A stretch of DNA of 23,688 nucleotides from contig CALHZX010000082.1 in NCBI GenBank assembly GCA_938040725.1, positions 1 to 23,688 of the forward strand, read 5' to 3'. Positions within the stretch are counted from its first letter, which is position 1; the number at the start of each line of letters is the position of its first letter. This document shows, piece after piece, positions 1-7,433 of the stretch. The translations under genes and the position numbers were made by a program. The stretch comes from an uncultured Actinomyces sp. (GTDB lineage Bacteria; Actinomycetota; Actinomycetes; Actinomycetales; Actinomycetaceae). A model generated the notes under the pieces. The model searched no databases, had not been told where the DNA came from, and worked only from the letters and a program-made list of their open reading frames with translations.

Positions 1-640
1 GGGCCAGGGACGCGGCCTCGGCGCGGGTGCGCGCGTCCATCTTCAGCATCGACGAGGACACGTGGTTGCGCACCGTCCCCTGGCTGAGATGGAGCGAACG
101 GGCGATGTCCGCGATGGTGCCGCCGCCCTCGACCTCGCGCAACACGTCAGCCTCGCGCTCCGTCAGGGGCGAGGAGCCCGCCGACAGCGCCTCGAGGGCC
201 AGGCTCTGATCAATCGCGCGGCCACCCGCCGCGACCGTGCGCACGCCGTCAGCTAGGGTTTCGACCGGCGCGTCCTTCACCATGAAGCCCGTCGCCCCCG
301 CGTCGAGGGCGCGCTGCAGGTACCCCGGTCGCCCGAACGTCGTCACGATGAGCACCCGCACGCCCGGGAAACGCGCCCGGATCGCCTGTGTGGCCGTAAT
401 GCCGTCCATGCGAGGCATCTCAATGTCAATGATCGCAACGTCGACGGGTGCGCTCGCGCGGGCCGGGTCAGATGGGTCGGGCGAGCCAGATGAGCCGACC
501 AGGCGCGCCAGTTCCTCGAGGGCCTGCGCGCCGTCGGCGGCCTGCGCAACGACCTCAATGTCGTTCTCCAGGTCCAGCAGCCCCGCTAGGGCGCCGCGAA
601 TCATCGCCTGGTCGTCGGCCACGAGTACCCGAATCGTCAC
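1..640 (-). CDS. LuxR/NarL-family response regulator (3' end cut by window)
   Basis: Response regulator paired with the histidine kinase just upstream; it should bind DNA and control the neighbouring ABC exporter. The N-terminal receiver domain has the acidic pair D9/D10, the phosphoacceptor D72 in IIDIEMPRMDG, the conserved T in IVTTFG and K in GFMVKDAP. A LuxR-type helix-turn-helix follows (SPLTEREADVLREV, then LSQGTVRNHVSS). About 213 residues are present, close to the full family length, so little is missing. The GTG start at 640 is chosen because GGAGGG lies 4 bases upstream and the reading begins TIRVLVADDQ, the usual first strand. Odd feature: a Ser/Pro/Asp-rich stretch (about residues 49-65) between helix 2 and strand 3 pushes the phosphoacceptor from the usual mid-50s to 72. 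It is separated from the kinase gene by 164 bp, so it may have its own promoter. Confidence 0.93.
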   Translation of the reverse strand, partial: MTIRVLVADDQAMIRGALAGLLDLENDIEVVAQAADGAQALEELARLVGSSGSPDPSDPARASAPVDVAIIDIEMPRMDGITATQAIRARFPGVRVLIVTTFGRPGYLQRALDAGATGFMVKDAPVETLADGVRTVAAGGRAIDQSLALEALSAGSSPLTEREADVLREVEGGGTIADIARSLHLSQGTVRNHVSSSMLKMDARTRAEAASLA

Positions 641-804
641 GTCACCCTCCTGTCTGCCTGCGCTTGGGGTACCAGGCTAGCGCAGGTGAGAGGATCGTTC
701 CTTGTGTTCGCCACCCCTCAGGACGAGGCCGACTCCCCCACCCGGGGACCGCACCGAGCCAGGGAAGGGGACACTGCCTCGTCGAGGGGAGTGCAGCGGG
801 ACAG

Positions 805-1908
805 TCAGGACGAGTGGGCGTCGGGTGTGGCCTCGAAGGCCAGTGCGAGCGTCCACGTGGAGCCCGACGCGCCCCAGGTGAGCGTGCCCTCGTCGCCGAC
901 CAGCTCGGACAGGCCCGCCAGCCCCGAGCCGGATCCCGCGCTCGACGCGGCGTAGGCGGCCGAGTATCCGTCGTTCGTGACGGTCACGCCGTCCGGAGAG
1001 AGACGGACCCGCACCCACGAGGGGCGCGCGTGCAGGATGGCGTTCGTAACACCCTCGCGGATCACGTGAGCGGCGGCCGCCGAACGAGGCCCCGACGGTG
1101 GCTCGCCCTCATTCGTGATCTCGGCGTCGATGCGCGCAACCTCCAGAAGCGAGCGGGCTTCCTCGAGCTCCTCTCCCGGGGACAGGGCCCGCGTGGCCGC
1201 CACGATCCGGCGAACGTCAGCCAAGGCCTCGTTCGACTGCGCGGTGACCGCGCGCAACTGCTCACGCGCCTCCTGGACGCGCCCCGACTCCAGGAGGCGA
1301 CCGGCCAGCTCGGACAGCATCGTGATCCCCGTCAGCGAGTGCCCTAGGATGTCGTGCAGGTCCGTGCTCAGGCGCGCCCGCTCCGCCGCCTTCGCGCGCT
1401 GGATCGCATCCTGGCGGCGCAAGCGCTCACGGGCCGAACGCTCCATGCCCCAGCGGGCCATACCGACGAAGCCGATGAGGAGGGCCAGGTACCAGATCAT
1501 CCACACCGCCTCTCCCTCGGCATAGGTGGCTACGCTGGCGATGGCGACGATCGGCACGACGCCCGCGACAATGTATCTGCTTGGCGCCTGGAAGATCCAC
1601 GCGACCAGCAGATACGACGTCAGCATGAACGCGTAGGGAAAGCCGACGGCGGTCGCGTAGACGAGGTAGATGATCGTCACCGCGGTCAGCGCCGCGTGGG
1701 AGAGGATGAACGGCCTCGTGAAAGAGTTGCGCGCGGGCAGAGGATTGGTCAGCCACGCCGCCGAGTTAGCGGCCGCGAGGAGGGCGCACAGCCCGATGAT
1801 GCCCACGCGCTGGGCCGTGTCCGTCAACTCCAGGGCGTAGGTCAGGGGGAAGCCTATGAACAGCATCCACGGGGCCGCCCACGCCAGGGAGATCAAGCGC
1901 TCCTTCAT
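805..1908 (-). CDS. Membrane sensor histidine kinase (DesK/NarL type, HisKA_3)
   Basis: Sensor kinase of 367 residues. The first ~150 residues hold five to six hydrophobic helices with almost no extracellular domain, as in intramembrane-sensing kinases. A charged linker (residues 150-178) leads to the HisKA_3 dimerisation helix ERARLSTDLHDILGHSL, with phosphorylatable H185. A HATPase_c domain follows, with the N-box around REGVTNAILHA and a glycine-rich lid GSGSGLAGLSE. It starts 9 bases after the permease stop codon and lies between exporter and regulator genes. In Gram-positive bacteria the order ATPase-permease-kinase-regulator is typical of systems that sense membrane stress or lipid-targeting compounds, such as the B. 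subtilis Lnr/Yvf type. The signal is not readable from sequence. Confidence 0.93.
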   Translation of the reverse strand: MKERLISLAWAAPWMLFIGFPLTYALELTDTAQRVGIIGLCALLAAANSAAWLTNPLPARNSFTRPFILSHAALTAVTIIYLVYATAVGFPYAFMLTSYLLVAWIFQAPSRYIVAGVVPIVAIASVATYAEGEAVWMIWYLALLIGFVGMARWGMERSARERLRRQDAIQRAKAAERARLSTDLHDILGHSLTGITMLSELAGRLLESGRVQEAREQLRAVTAQSNEALADVRRIVAATRALSPGEELEEARSLLEVARIDAEITNEGEPPSGPRSAAAAHVIREGVTNAILHARPSWVRVRLSPDGVTVTNDGYSAAYAASSAGSGSGLAGLSELVGDEGTLTWGASGSTWTLALAFEATPDAHSS

Positions 1909-1917
1909 GGCAACAGC

Positions 1918-2706
1918 CTATCGACCCGTGTCGTGGGACGCGCCCCACCAGGCGATGCCGGCCGTGATGACCGCCCACCCGGCGATGTTGAGCCACGCGG
2001 CGGTCGGCATCGTCACAGTTCCTGCGACCGCGTAGATCGCCTGAACGGCGCCGTACAGGGGCGTGAAAGGCGCGATCTGCGCGACGAAGAGCGGCAGCTG
2101 GTCCAGCGGGATGAACATGCCGGACACGAAGGCACCCATCAGCATGACGAACGCGGAGGCGCTGTAGGCGTTCTCGCCCTTGATCGTGTATCCGCAGGCC
2201 AGGCCGATGAGTGCACCCAGGGCCGAGAGGGCGACGACGACCGCGGCGCTGGCCACCCACGCGCCCGGGGTCATCTGCGCGCCCGTGGCCATGCCAAAGC
2301 TGAAGGTGATGAGCGTGATAAACGCGCTCAGCGCCACGAGGGCCGTGAGGCGCACGAGGAGGATGACCCACGGCTGGATGGGGGTCAGCGCGTACATGCG
2401 CGAGATGCCGGTCGTGCGCTCGACGGACAGCGTCGCGCCGAGCGACCCGCCGACCAGGATGACGCCGTATGTGGTCATCATCGCGATCATCGCGGCCGCC
2501 AGGTTCCCGCGCCCGGTCTGGGTCGCGCGCGCAACGTCCGTCATGCCGAACATTGCGTACATGAACATGGGGAGCAGCAGGGCAAACGCCATGTTCCACG
2601 GGTTGAGGATGTGGGACAGGAACGTCGCGCGCCACAGCTTCCCCGCACCCGTGAAGGGGGAGGGGATCGGTCGGTCGGTGGGTCGCGCGGGTGCGTGGGT
2701 GGTCAT
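1918..2706 (-). CDS. ABC-2 type transporter permease
   Basis: Membrane subunit of an ABC-2 exporter, 262 residues with about six hydrophobic segments, beginning after a hydrophilic N-terminus (MTTHAPARPTD). It probably pairs with the ATPase upstream to export a drug, peptide or lipid-like compound. Start choice: ATG at 2706 follows an AAGAAGG ribosome site. The frame is open further up to a GTG at 2814 that overlaps the ATPase stop as GTGA, which would add 36 Pro/Arg/Thr-rich residues. That start has the coupling geometry common in this window but no obvious Shine-Dalgarno, so I prefer 2706 with moderate certainty. Family membership (ABC2_membrane) is inferred from topology and the adjacent ATPase. 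Confidence 0.87.
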   Translation of the reverse strand: MTTHAPARPTDRPIPSPFTGAGKLWRATFLSHILNPWNMAFALLLPMFMYAMFGMTDVARATQTGRGNLAAAMIAMMTTYGVILVGGSLGATLSVERTTGISRMYALTPIQPWVILLVRLTALVALSAFITLITFSFGMATGAQMTPGAWVASAAVVVALSALGALIGLACGYTIKGENAYSASAFVMLMGAFVSGMFIPLDQLPLFVAQIAPFTPLYGAVQAIYAVAGTVTMPTAAWLNIAGWAVITAGIAWWGASHDTGR

Positions 2707-2810
2707 GATGCCTTCTTCGTGTGTCGTGTCTGCGTTCGTGGGGCGTGGGCTTCGGCGTCGGCCTCGGGACGAGGCTGGGGCCGGCTCATTGGGGTGGGCG
2801 TTCGTCGCGC

Positions 2811-3533
2811 TCACTCGGCGTCCGCGTGGGAGGTGATGCGCTCAAAGACGTCTTCGAGGTCCTCGTTGTCGGCGACGACCTGCTCGGTGGGAGCGTCCAG
2901 GAGGACCTTCCCGGCGTCGATAATGACGATACGGTCGGCGTCCTTGCGTGCCTCGGTCAGGTAGTGCGTGGCGAAGAGGAGCGTGCGGCCCTCCGCGGCC
3001 TCGGCGCGCATCGTCTCCCAGAAAGCGCGGCGGGCCAGCGCGTCCATGCCGGCGGTCGGCTCGTCGAGGATCAGGAAATCCGGGTTGCCGGCCAGTGCGA
3101 GTGCGAGGCGCACCCGCTGGCGCTCGCCGCCGGATAGCTTGTTGAGCGGGCGCTTGGCCAGCTGCGTCAGGTTTGTGCGTTCCAGGAGCTCGTCTGTGGG
3201 GATCGGGTTGGCGTGCATGGCGGCGACCAGGTCGATCGTGTTGCGGACCTTCCCGTCGCGCGGCATCGATCCGGTCTGGAGCATCGCGCTCACGAGGGAG
3301 CGGCGCACGGCCTCGCGCGGGCTCATGCCGTAGACGCTGATGTCGCCCTGCGTGGGGGTGGTCAGGCCGAGGACGATGTCCAAGAATGTGCTCTTACCGG
3401 CACCGTTGACGCCGAGGAGTGCCACGATCTCGCCGGGCATGAGGGTCAGGCTCACGCCGCGCAGCGCGTCGACGTGGCCGAAGGACTGGTGGATGTGCGT
3501 CGCCTGGAGGGCGGGCGTTGCTTCTGCGTTCAT
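2811..3533 (-). CDS. ABC exporter ATP-binding protein (DrrA/CcmA-like)
   Basis: Single ATP-binding domain of 240 residues that powers the ABC-2 permease encoded next. Visible motifs are Walker A GVNGAGKS (about residues 41-48), a Q-loop region AMLQTGSMP, the signature LSGGERQRV, Walker B LILDEPTAGMD and the H-loop FATHYLTEA. The start at 3533 (MNAEATPALQ) puts a GGGAG site a few bases upstream; the longer frame to 3656 adds residues that do not resemble the family. This is the first gene of the four-gene unit ATPase, permease, kinase, regulator. The 20-bp repeat array at 3608-3760 lies 75-230 bases upstream of its start, where a promoter and operators would be expected. Confidence 0.93.
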   Translation of the reverse strand: MNAEATPALQATHIHQSFGHVDALRGVSLTLMPGEIVALLGVNGAGKSTFLDIVLGLTTPTQGDISVYGMSPREAVRRSLVSAMLQTGSMPRDGKVRNTIDLVAAMHANPIPTDELLERTNLTQLAKRPLNKLSGGERQRVRLALALAGNPDFLILDEPTAGMDALARRAFWETMRAEAAEGRTLLFATHYLTEARKDADRIVIIDAGKVLLDAPTEQVVADNEDLEDVFERITSHADAE

Positions 3534-3607
3534 GGCTCCCAGTCTGCGCGCGTTCAGGTGGGGCCGGAAGTGCCCTTTGATGCAGGTGGTGCCATGACAA
3601 ATGTCAG

Positions 3608-3760
3608 GGGGTGCGCATGCGGGCTGTAACTCGCACGTGGGCCCTCTCATGCGCACGTTAACCCTCTAATGCGAGCCTGGGCAGCCCCGCCCATGCTCTC
3701 AATAGCGGGTTTACGTGCGAAATAGCGGGTTCGCGCTCTCAATAGCGGGGCCGAGTGCGA
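3608..3760. repeat. Mirror-symmetric array of 20-bp repeats (array 1)
   Basis: Three direct units begin AATAGCGGG at 3701, 3721 and 3741, exactly 20 bp apart. The best unit is AATAGCGGGTTTACGTGCGA. On the other side, units at 3628-3647 and 3648-3667 are the same motif in reverse complement (read on minus: AGAGGGTTAACGTGCGCATG), also exactly 20 bp apart, with a weaker one at 3608-3627. Between the halves is GGGCAGCCCCGCCCATG (3679-3695). The whole is a large imperfect palindrome with internal 20-bp periodicity. A second copy with the same architecture lies at 19369-19500. Confidence 0.8.
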
Positions 3761-4022
3761 ACAACGCACCACGACAGACACCGTTGCGCCCAAAACGCAG
3801 ACCACCTCGCCACTAGCAGCCTATTTTCGACGATTTCGCCCAATGGGTCTGCAGTTTGGTGGCCACGCCCCTCAAGTCGCGGCCGCGCCGCCGCCAATCG
3901 GGGGTAATTGCGCCATGCAAAGGTACGACACGCCGCAAAAGGGCTTCTCATGGCGCAAAACCCCCACCGCCGCCAACCTGAAGTACGCCGCGTCGCCTCC
4001 AAGACCGGCGCAGGGCCGCTTG

Positions 4023-4142
4023 GCGCGAAAAAACTCGCCCAGCACGCATAAAAACACCGAATTTGGGCCAATTCGAGCGCACAGGGCGAACTCTTTCGCG
4101 CTTTCACGATGATACTGCGCCACAGGGCGAACTTTTTCGCGC
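4023..4142. repeat. Inverted-repeat element with duplicated arm (copy 1)
   Basis: Left arm GCGCGAAAAAACTCGCCC (4023-4040) is nearly the reverse complement of two right arms, GGGCGAACTCTTTCGCGC (4084-4101) and GGGCGAACTTTTTCGCGC (4125-4142), which are 41 bp apart. The centre contains ATTTGGGCCAATT. A related element at 19558-19673 has two left arms 42 bp apart and one right arm, so it lies in the opposite orientation. Confidence 0.7.
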
Positions 4143-4159
4143 GTGCAGACGTAGGCCCT

Positions 4160-4500
4160 CCAGTGCGCTACCCATCAGCGACCAGGCCCCGCAGGTGTGG
4201 AGGGCGTGGGAGGGCCTGACCGCGGTGTCCGTGGGCGGTGGCGGGGCCTGGCTGGGCGGTCCGGAGGGCCTGGCTGCGGTGCCGGTGGGCGGCGGGGCCT
4301 GGCAGGGCTTCGAGACGACGCGCCGAGCCACCGATCAGAGACCCAGGCACCACTGGTGTGGAGGGCGCCGGAGGGACCGGAGGGCACGGGCGGGCTTCGA
4401 GGCGCGGCGCCGAACGAAGTGAGGCCGCCTAGCCTCGCGGGCGGCCGGGGCCTCCGGCGCCCGGAACACCAGCGGGGCCGCAAGCAACCCGGCAGCACAC
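4160..4500 (+). repeat. GC-rich dispersed repeat, copy A
   Basis: Positions 4352-4470 match 20213-20330 almost base for base, with a handful of substitutions and a 2-base gap. The shared core contains GGGCTTCGAGGCGCGGCGCC followed by GAACGAAG, which can fold with CTTCG (4395-4399) pairing CGAAG (4415-4419). Upstream, 4170-4350 holds degenerate internal duplications of the same unit, for example GGTGTGGAGGGCG at two places. A third, partial copy lies reversed at about 17740-17850. The repeat ends next to the terminator and 3' end of the peptide-importer ATPase gene. Confidence 0.8.
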
Positions 4501-4505
4501 AGCAA

Positions 4506-4537
4506 GGGGCCCGAAGCGCCGCAGCGCCTCGGGCCCC
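4506..4537. terminator. Intrinsic terminator of the peptide ABC operon
   Basis: A long GC-rich hairpin lies 18 bases past the stop of the double-ATPase gene. GGGGCCCGA pairs with TCGGGCCCC, then GCGC pairs with GCGC around a CGCA loop, with one bulged base on each side. There is no clear T-run. Confidence 0.75.
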
Positions 4538-4554
4538 TCACGTGTGTCCGTTGC

Positions 4555-6468
4555 TCACAGGTTGAGCTGGATGTTGCGGCCGGGGACGGCCTCGATCAGC
4601 TCGCGCGTGTAGTCCTGGACCGGGTTGTTGAACAGCTCGTCCGTCGAGTTGGCCTCGACGAGCTTGCCCTTCTCCATGACGATCACGTCGTCGGCGATCT
4701 GGCGGACAACAGCCAGGTCGTGCGTGATGAACAGGTAGGACAGGCCCAGCTGCGCCTGCAGGTCGTTGAGCAGGTACAGGATCTGGTTCTGCACCAGGAC
4801 GTCGAGGGCGGACACGGCCTCGTCCAGGACGATGACCTCGGGGTTGAGCGCGAGGGCGCGGGCCACGGCAACGCGCTGGCGCTGGCCGCCGGAGAGCTCG
4901 TTGGGGTAGCGGCGCATGGCGGAGCGAGGCAGGGCCACCATGTCGAGCAGCTCGGAGGCGCGCGCGATGCGTAGCTTCTTCGGGTTGAACTCGCGCTTCT
5001 CGGCGGCCGTCAGCGAACGCTTCGCGTCGGCGACCTCGACGAGGACGCGCATCCACTCCTCGGGCTCACGACCCGTGGCCTCGGCGCGCTTGATTTCGGC
5101 GCGCGCGTACTCCAGGGTGCCGTAGCCGTGGATCTTCAGGGGCTCCTCGATCAGTCGGTAGATCGAGAACATGGGATCCAGCGAACCGTAGGGGTTCTGG
5201 AACACGGCCTGGAGGCGGCGGCGCAGGCGGAAGAGCTCCGCCTCGCTCATCTGCGAGGTGTCCTCGCCGTCGAAGTAGACCTTGCCCTTCGTCGGTTTGA
5301 GGAGCTGCAGCACCATGTTCGCGGCGGTGGACTTGCCGGAGCCGGACTCGCCGACGACCGCGAGGGTCGTGCCGCGGCGCAGCTCGAAGGAGACGTCGTC
5401 GACGGCCAGGAAGGTGTCTTGGCCCTTCTTGGCGCCGCGGATGTCGAATTCCTTGGTGAGGTGCTCAGCGCGGATGATGGCGTCCGTGGAGGTCGCGCCC
5501 TTGCCGGAGCCGGTGAGCTCTTCCTCGGTGACCGAGATACCGCGTGCGTGGGCGGACTCGATGCGTGCCGAGGCCAGGGAGGGCGCGGCGGACACGAGGC
5601 GCTTCGTGTAGGGGTGCTGAGGGTGCTGGAGGATCTCCAGGGCGGGGCCGGATTCGACGATGCGTCCGCGGTGCATGACGACGAGCTGTTCGGCGCGCTC
5701 GGCGGCAAGGCCGAGGTCGTGCGTAATGAACAGCACGGCGGTGCCCATTTCGGCGGTGAGCTTGCCGAGGTGGTCGAGGATGCGGCGCTGGACGGTGACG
5801 TCGAGGGCGGAGGTCGGCTCGTCGGCAATCAGCAGCTTGGGGTGCGCGGCCATGCCGATGGCGATGAGGGCGCGCTGGCGCATGCCGCCGGAGAACTCGT
5901 GCGGGTACTGCTTGGCGCGGCGTTCCGCGTCGGGCAGGCCGGCCTCCTCGAGGAGGGCGGTGACGCGCTGGCCGACCTCGGAGCGAGGCACGACATTGTT
6001 CGCGACGAGGGCTTCCTTGACCTGCGTGCCCACGCGGAGCACGGGGTTGAGGTTACTCATCGGGTCCTGGGGGACGAGGCCGATGCCGGAGCCGCGCAGC
6101 TCCACCCACTGCTTGGTGGACAGGTGGGTGATGTCGCGGCCGTCGAATTCGATTGTTCCGCCCGCGACCTTGCCGGTGCCGGGCAGCAGGCCGATGACGG
6201 CGGCGGCGGTCGTGGACTTACCGGAGCCGGACTCGCCGACGATCGCGACGGTCTGGCCGGGGTAGATGGTCAGGTTCGCGCCGCGCACGGCGGGGACGAC
6301 GCCGGTCGAGGAGGTGAAGGTGACCTCCAGGTCCGTGATCTTGAGCAGGGGCTGCGCGTCGTCCGGGTGGATGTCGGACGAGGCCGGGGCCGCGCTGGGG
6401 GCGACGGCTCGTTCGACGACCTCTTCCATCTCCTTGTCGGAGAGCTGGGGGGTGTTCGTTTCGCTCAC
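4555..6468 (-). CDS. Oligopeptide/dipeptide ABC transporter, fused double ATP-binding protein
   Basis: One 637-residue protein carrying both ATPases that in other bacteria are separate (OppD/DppD plus OppF/DppF). Domain 1 has Walker A GESGSGKS (78-85), signature FSGGMRQRA (192-200) and Walker B LLIADEP (212-218). Domain 2 has Walker A GESGSGKS (373-380), signature LSGGQRQRV (525-533) and Walker B VIVLDEAVSALD, where the usual DEP reads DEA. Domain 2 also carries about 50 extra charged residues (around 451-505) before the signature. C-terminal tails after each domain (HPQHPYTKRL; NPVQDYTREL) are the peptide-transporter type. The GTG start overlaps the upstream permease stop as GTGA, indicating translational coupling. 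Confidence 0.95.
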   Translation of the reverse strand: MSETNTPQLSDKEMEEVVERAVAPSAAPASSDIHPDDAQPLLKITDLEVTFTSSTGVVPAVRGANLTIYPGQTVAIVGESGSGKSTTAAAVIGLLPGTGKVAGGTIEFDGRDITHLSTKQWVELRGSGIGLVPQDPMSNLNPVLRVGTQVKEALVANNVVPRSEVGQRVTALLEEAGLPDAERRAKQYPHEFSGGMRQRALIAIGMAAHPKLLIADEPTSALDVTVQRRILDHLGKLTAEMGTAVLFITHDLGLAAERAEQLVVMHRGRIVESGPALEILQHPQHPYTKRLVSAAPSLASARIESAHARGISVTEEELTGSGKGATSTDAIIRAEHLTKEFDIRGAKKGQDTFLAVDDVSFELRRGTTLAVVGESGSGKSTAANMVLQLLKPTKGKVYFDGEDTSQMSEAELFRLRRRLQAVFQNPYGSLDPMFSIYRLIEEPLKIHGYGTLEYARAEIKRAEATGREPEEWMRVLVEVADAKRSLTAAEKREFNPKKLRIARASELLDMVALPRSAMRRYPNELSGGQRQRVAVARALALNPEVIVLDEAVSALDVLVQNQILYLLNDLQAQLGLSYLFITHDLAVVRQIADDVIVMEKGKLVEANSTDELFNNPVQDYTRELIEAVPGRNIQLNL

Positions 6469-7433
6469 TTGCGTGCCTTCGGGTCGAGGGCTTCGCGCAC
6501 GGCGTCACCCATCATGATGAAGCTGAGGACAGTCAGGGCCAGGGCCGAGGCCGGGTAGAACAGGACCATCGGGTTGGTTCGCAGGGACGTCTGGGCGGAC
6601 GAGATGTCAGCGCCCCAGGAGACGACCGACGTCGGCAGGCCGATACCCATGAAGGACAGGGAGGCCTCGGACACGATGAAGGTGCCCAGTGCGACGGTCG
6701 CGTACACGATGATGGGGGCCATCGAGTTCGGGATGATGTGGCTCATGAGGATGCGCGCGCGGGAGGCGCCGGTTGCGCGGGCCGCGGTCACGAACTCTTC
6801 GTTCTTGGCGGACAGGACGGAACCGCGGGTGATACGCGCGATGGAGGTCCAGCCGAACATGGACAGGACGATGACGACCATGAAGATGGAGCGCGAGCCC
6901 TTGAACATCTGCATGAACACGATGGCGGCCAGGAGCAGCGGGATCGCGAAGAACACGTCGGTGATGCGCGAGAGCAGCGAGTCGAACCAGCCGCCGAAGT
7001 AGCCGGCGAGGGCGCCGACGGTGCCGCCGATCAGCACGACGGCGATGGTCGTGAGGATGCCGACGGACACGGACGCGCGGGCACCGTAGACGACGCGGGC
7101 GTAGATGTCGCAGCCCTGCTTGTCGAAGCCGAAGGGGTGGCCGGCGGCGGGTCCTGCCAGGGACGAGGAGAGCTCGCAGAACTTCGGGTCGGTCGAGGTG
7201 AACAGCGACGGGAAGATCGCGAGGAGCGCGGCGACCAGGATGATGAACGCAGCGATCCAGAAGGTCGGGCGGCGGCGCAGGCGCTTCCAGGCCTCGCCCC
7301 ACATGGACGAGGGCGCGCCCTCGTCGGCGACCGCGTCAACGGCACCGAGGCCGGTCTCGTCGATATCGGAGACGTAGTGATCCTGGCCCGCGCGGGTGCG
7401 GGCGATGTTGGCGGAAGGAATCTGGTCACTCAT
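6465..7433 (-). CDS. Peptide ABC transporter permease (DppC/OppC-like)
   Basis: Inner-membrane permease of 322 residues, BPD_transp_1 family. A hydrophilic N-terminus of ~55 residues precedes the first helix (PTFWIAAFIILVAALLAI). The extracellular stretch has the family motif HPFGFDKQGCDIYARVVYGA. The cytoplasmic EAA loop is EEFVTAARATGASRARILMS at about 212-231, the contact point for the ATPase. Two cysteines in the extracellular stretch (C86 and C108) could form a disulfide. Its ATG overlaps the stop of the other permease by 8 bases (ATGAGTGA), and its own stop overlaps the ATPase start by 4, so the three genes are tightly coupled. Substrate is presumably short peptides, by family. Confidence 0.94.
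   Translation of the reverse strand: MSDQIPSANIARTRAGQDHYVSDIDETGLGAVDAVADEGAPSSMWGEAWKRLRRRPTFWIAAFIILVAALLAIFPSLFTSTDPKFCELSSSLAGPAAGHPFGFDKQGCDIYARVVYGARASVSVGILTTIAVVLIGGTVGALAGYFGGWFDSLLSRITDVFFAIPLLLAAIVFMQMFKGSRSIFMVVIVLSMFGWTSIARITRGSVLSAKNEEFVTAARATGASRARILMSHIIPNSMAPIIVYATVALGTFIVSEASLSFMGIGLPTSVVSWGADISSAQTSLRTNPMVLFYPASALALTVLSFIMMGDAVREALDPKARK

Larger units (their letters stand above)
3534..4554. other. Gene-free repeat island 1
   Basis: About 1 kb without a convincing gene, between the exporter operon start and the peptide-importer operon end. Open frames here are short, overlap on both strands and look like translated repeats. It holds the symmetric 20-bp array (3608-3760), an inverted-repeat element with a duplicated arm (4023-4142), a GC-rich repeat (about 4160-4500) and a strong terminator (4506-4537). 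The stretch 3761-4022 is less structured; I see nothing I can name in it. The exporter promoter should lie between 3534 and roughly 3620. Confidence 0.7.

Noticed and set aside
1354..2964. Long plus-strand open frame (536 codons) over the kinase and permease genes
   Set aside because: Antisense shadow of well-supported minus-strand genes; the translation is Arg/Gly/Asp/His-rich without family motifs. The same applies to 5128-6558 and 15323-16504.
3608..3760. CRISPR array
   Set aside because: Units are 20 bp with 10-bp variable parts, half of them inverted, and there are no cas genes. Repeat and spacer sizes do not fit CRISPR.
4063..4565. Several overlapping open frames of 60-122 codons in the GC-rich repeat
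   Set aside because: They occur on both strands over the same repeated DNA, are low complexity, and related frames appear at copy B. They are best explained by high GC rather than coding.
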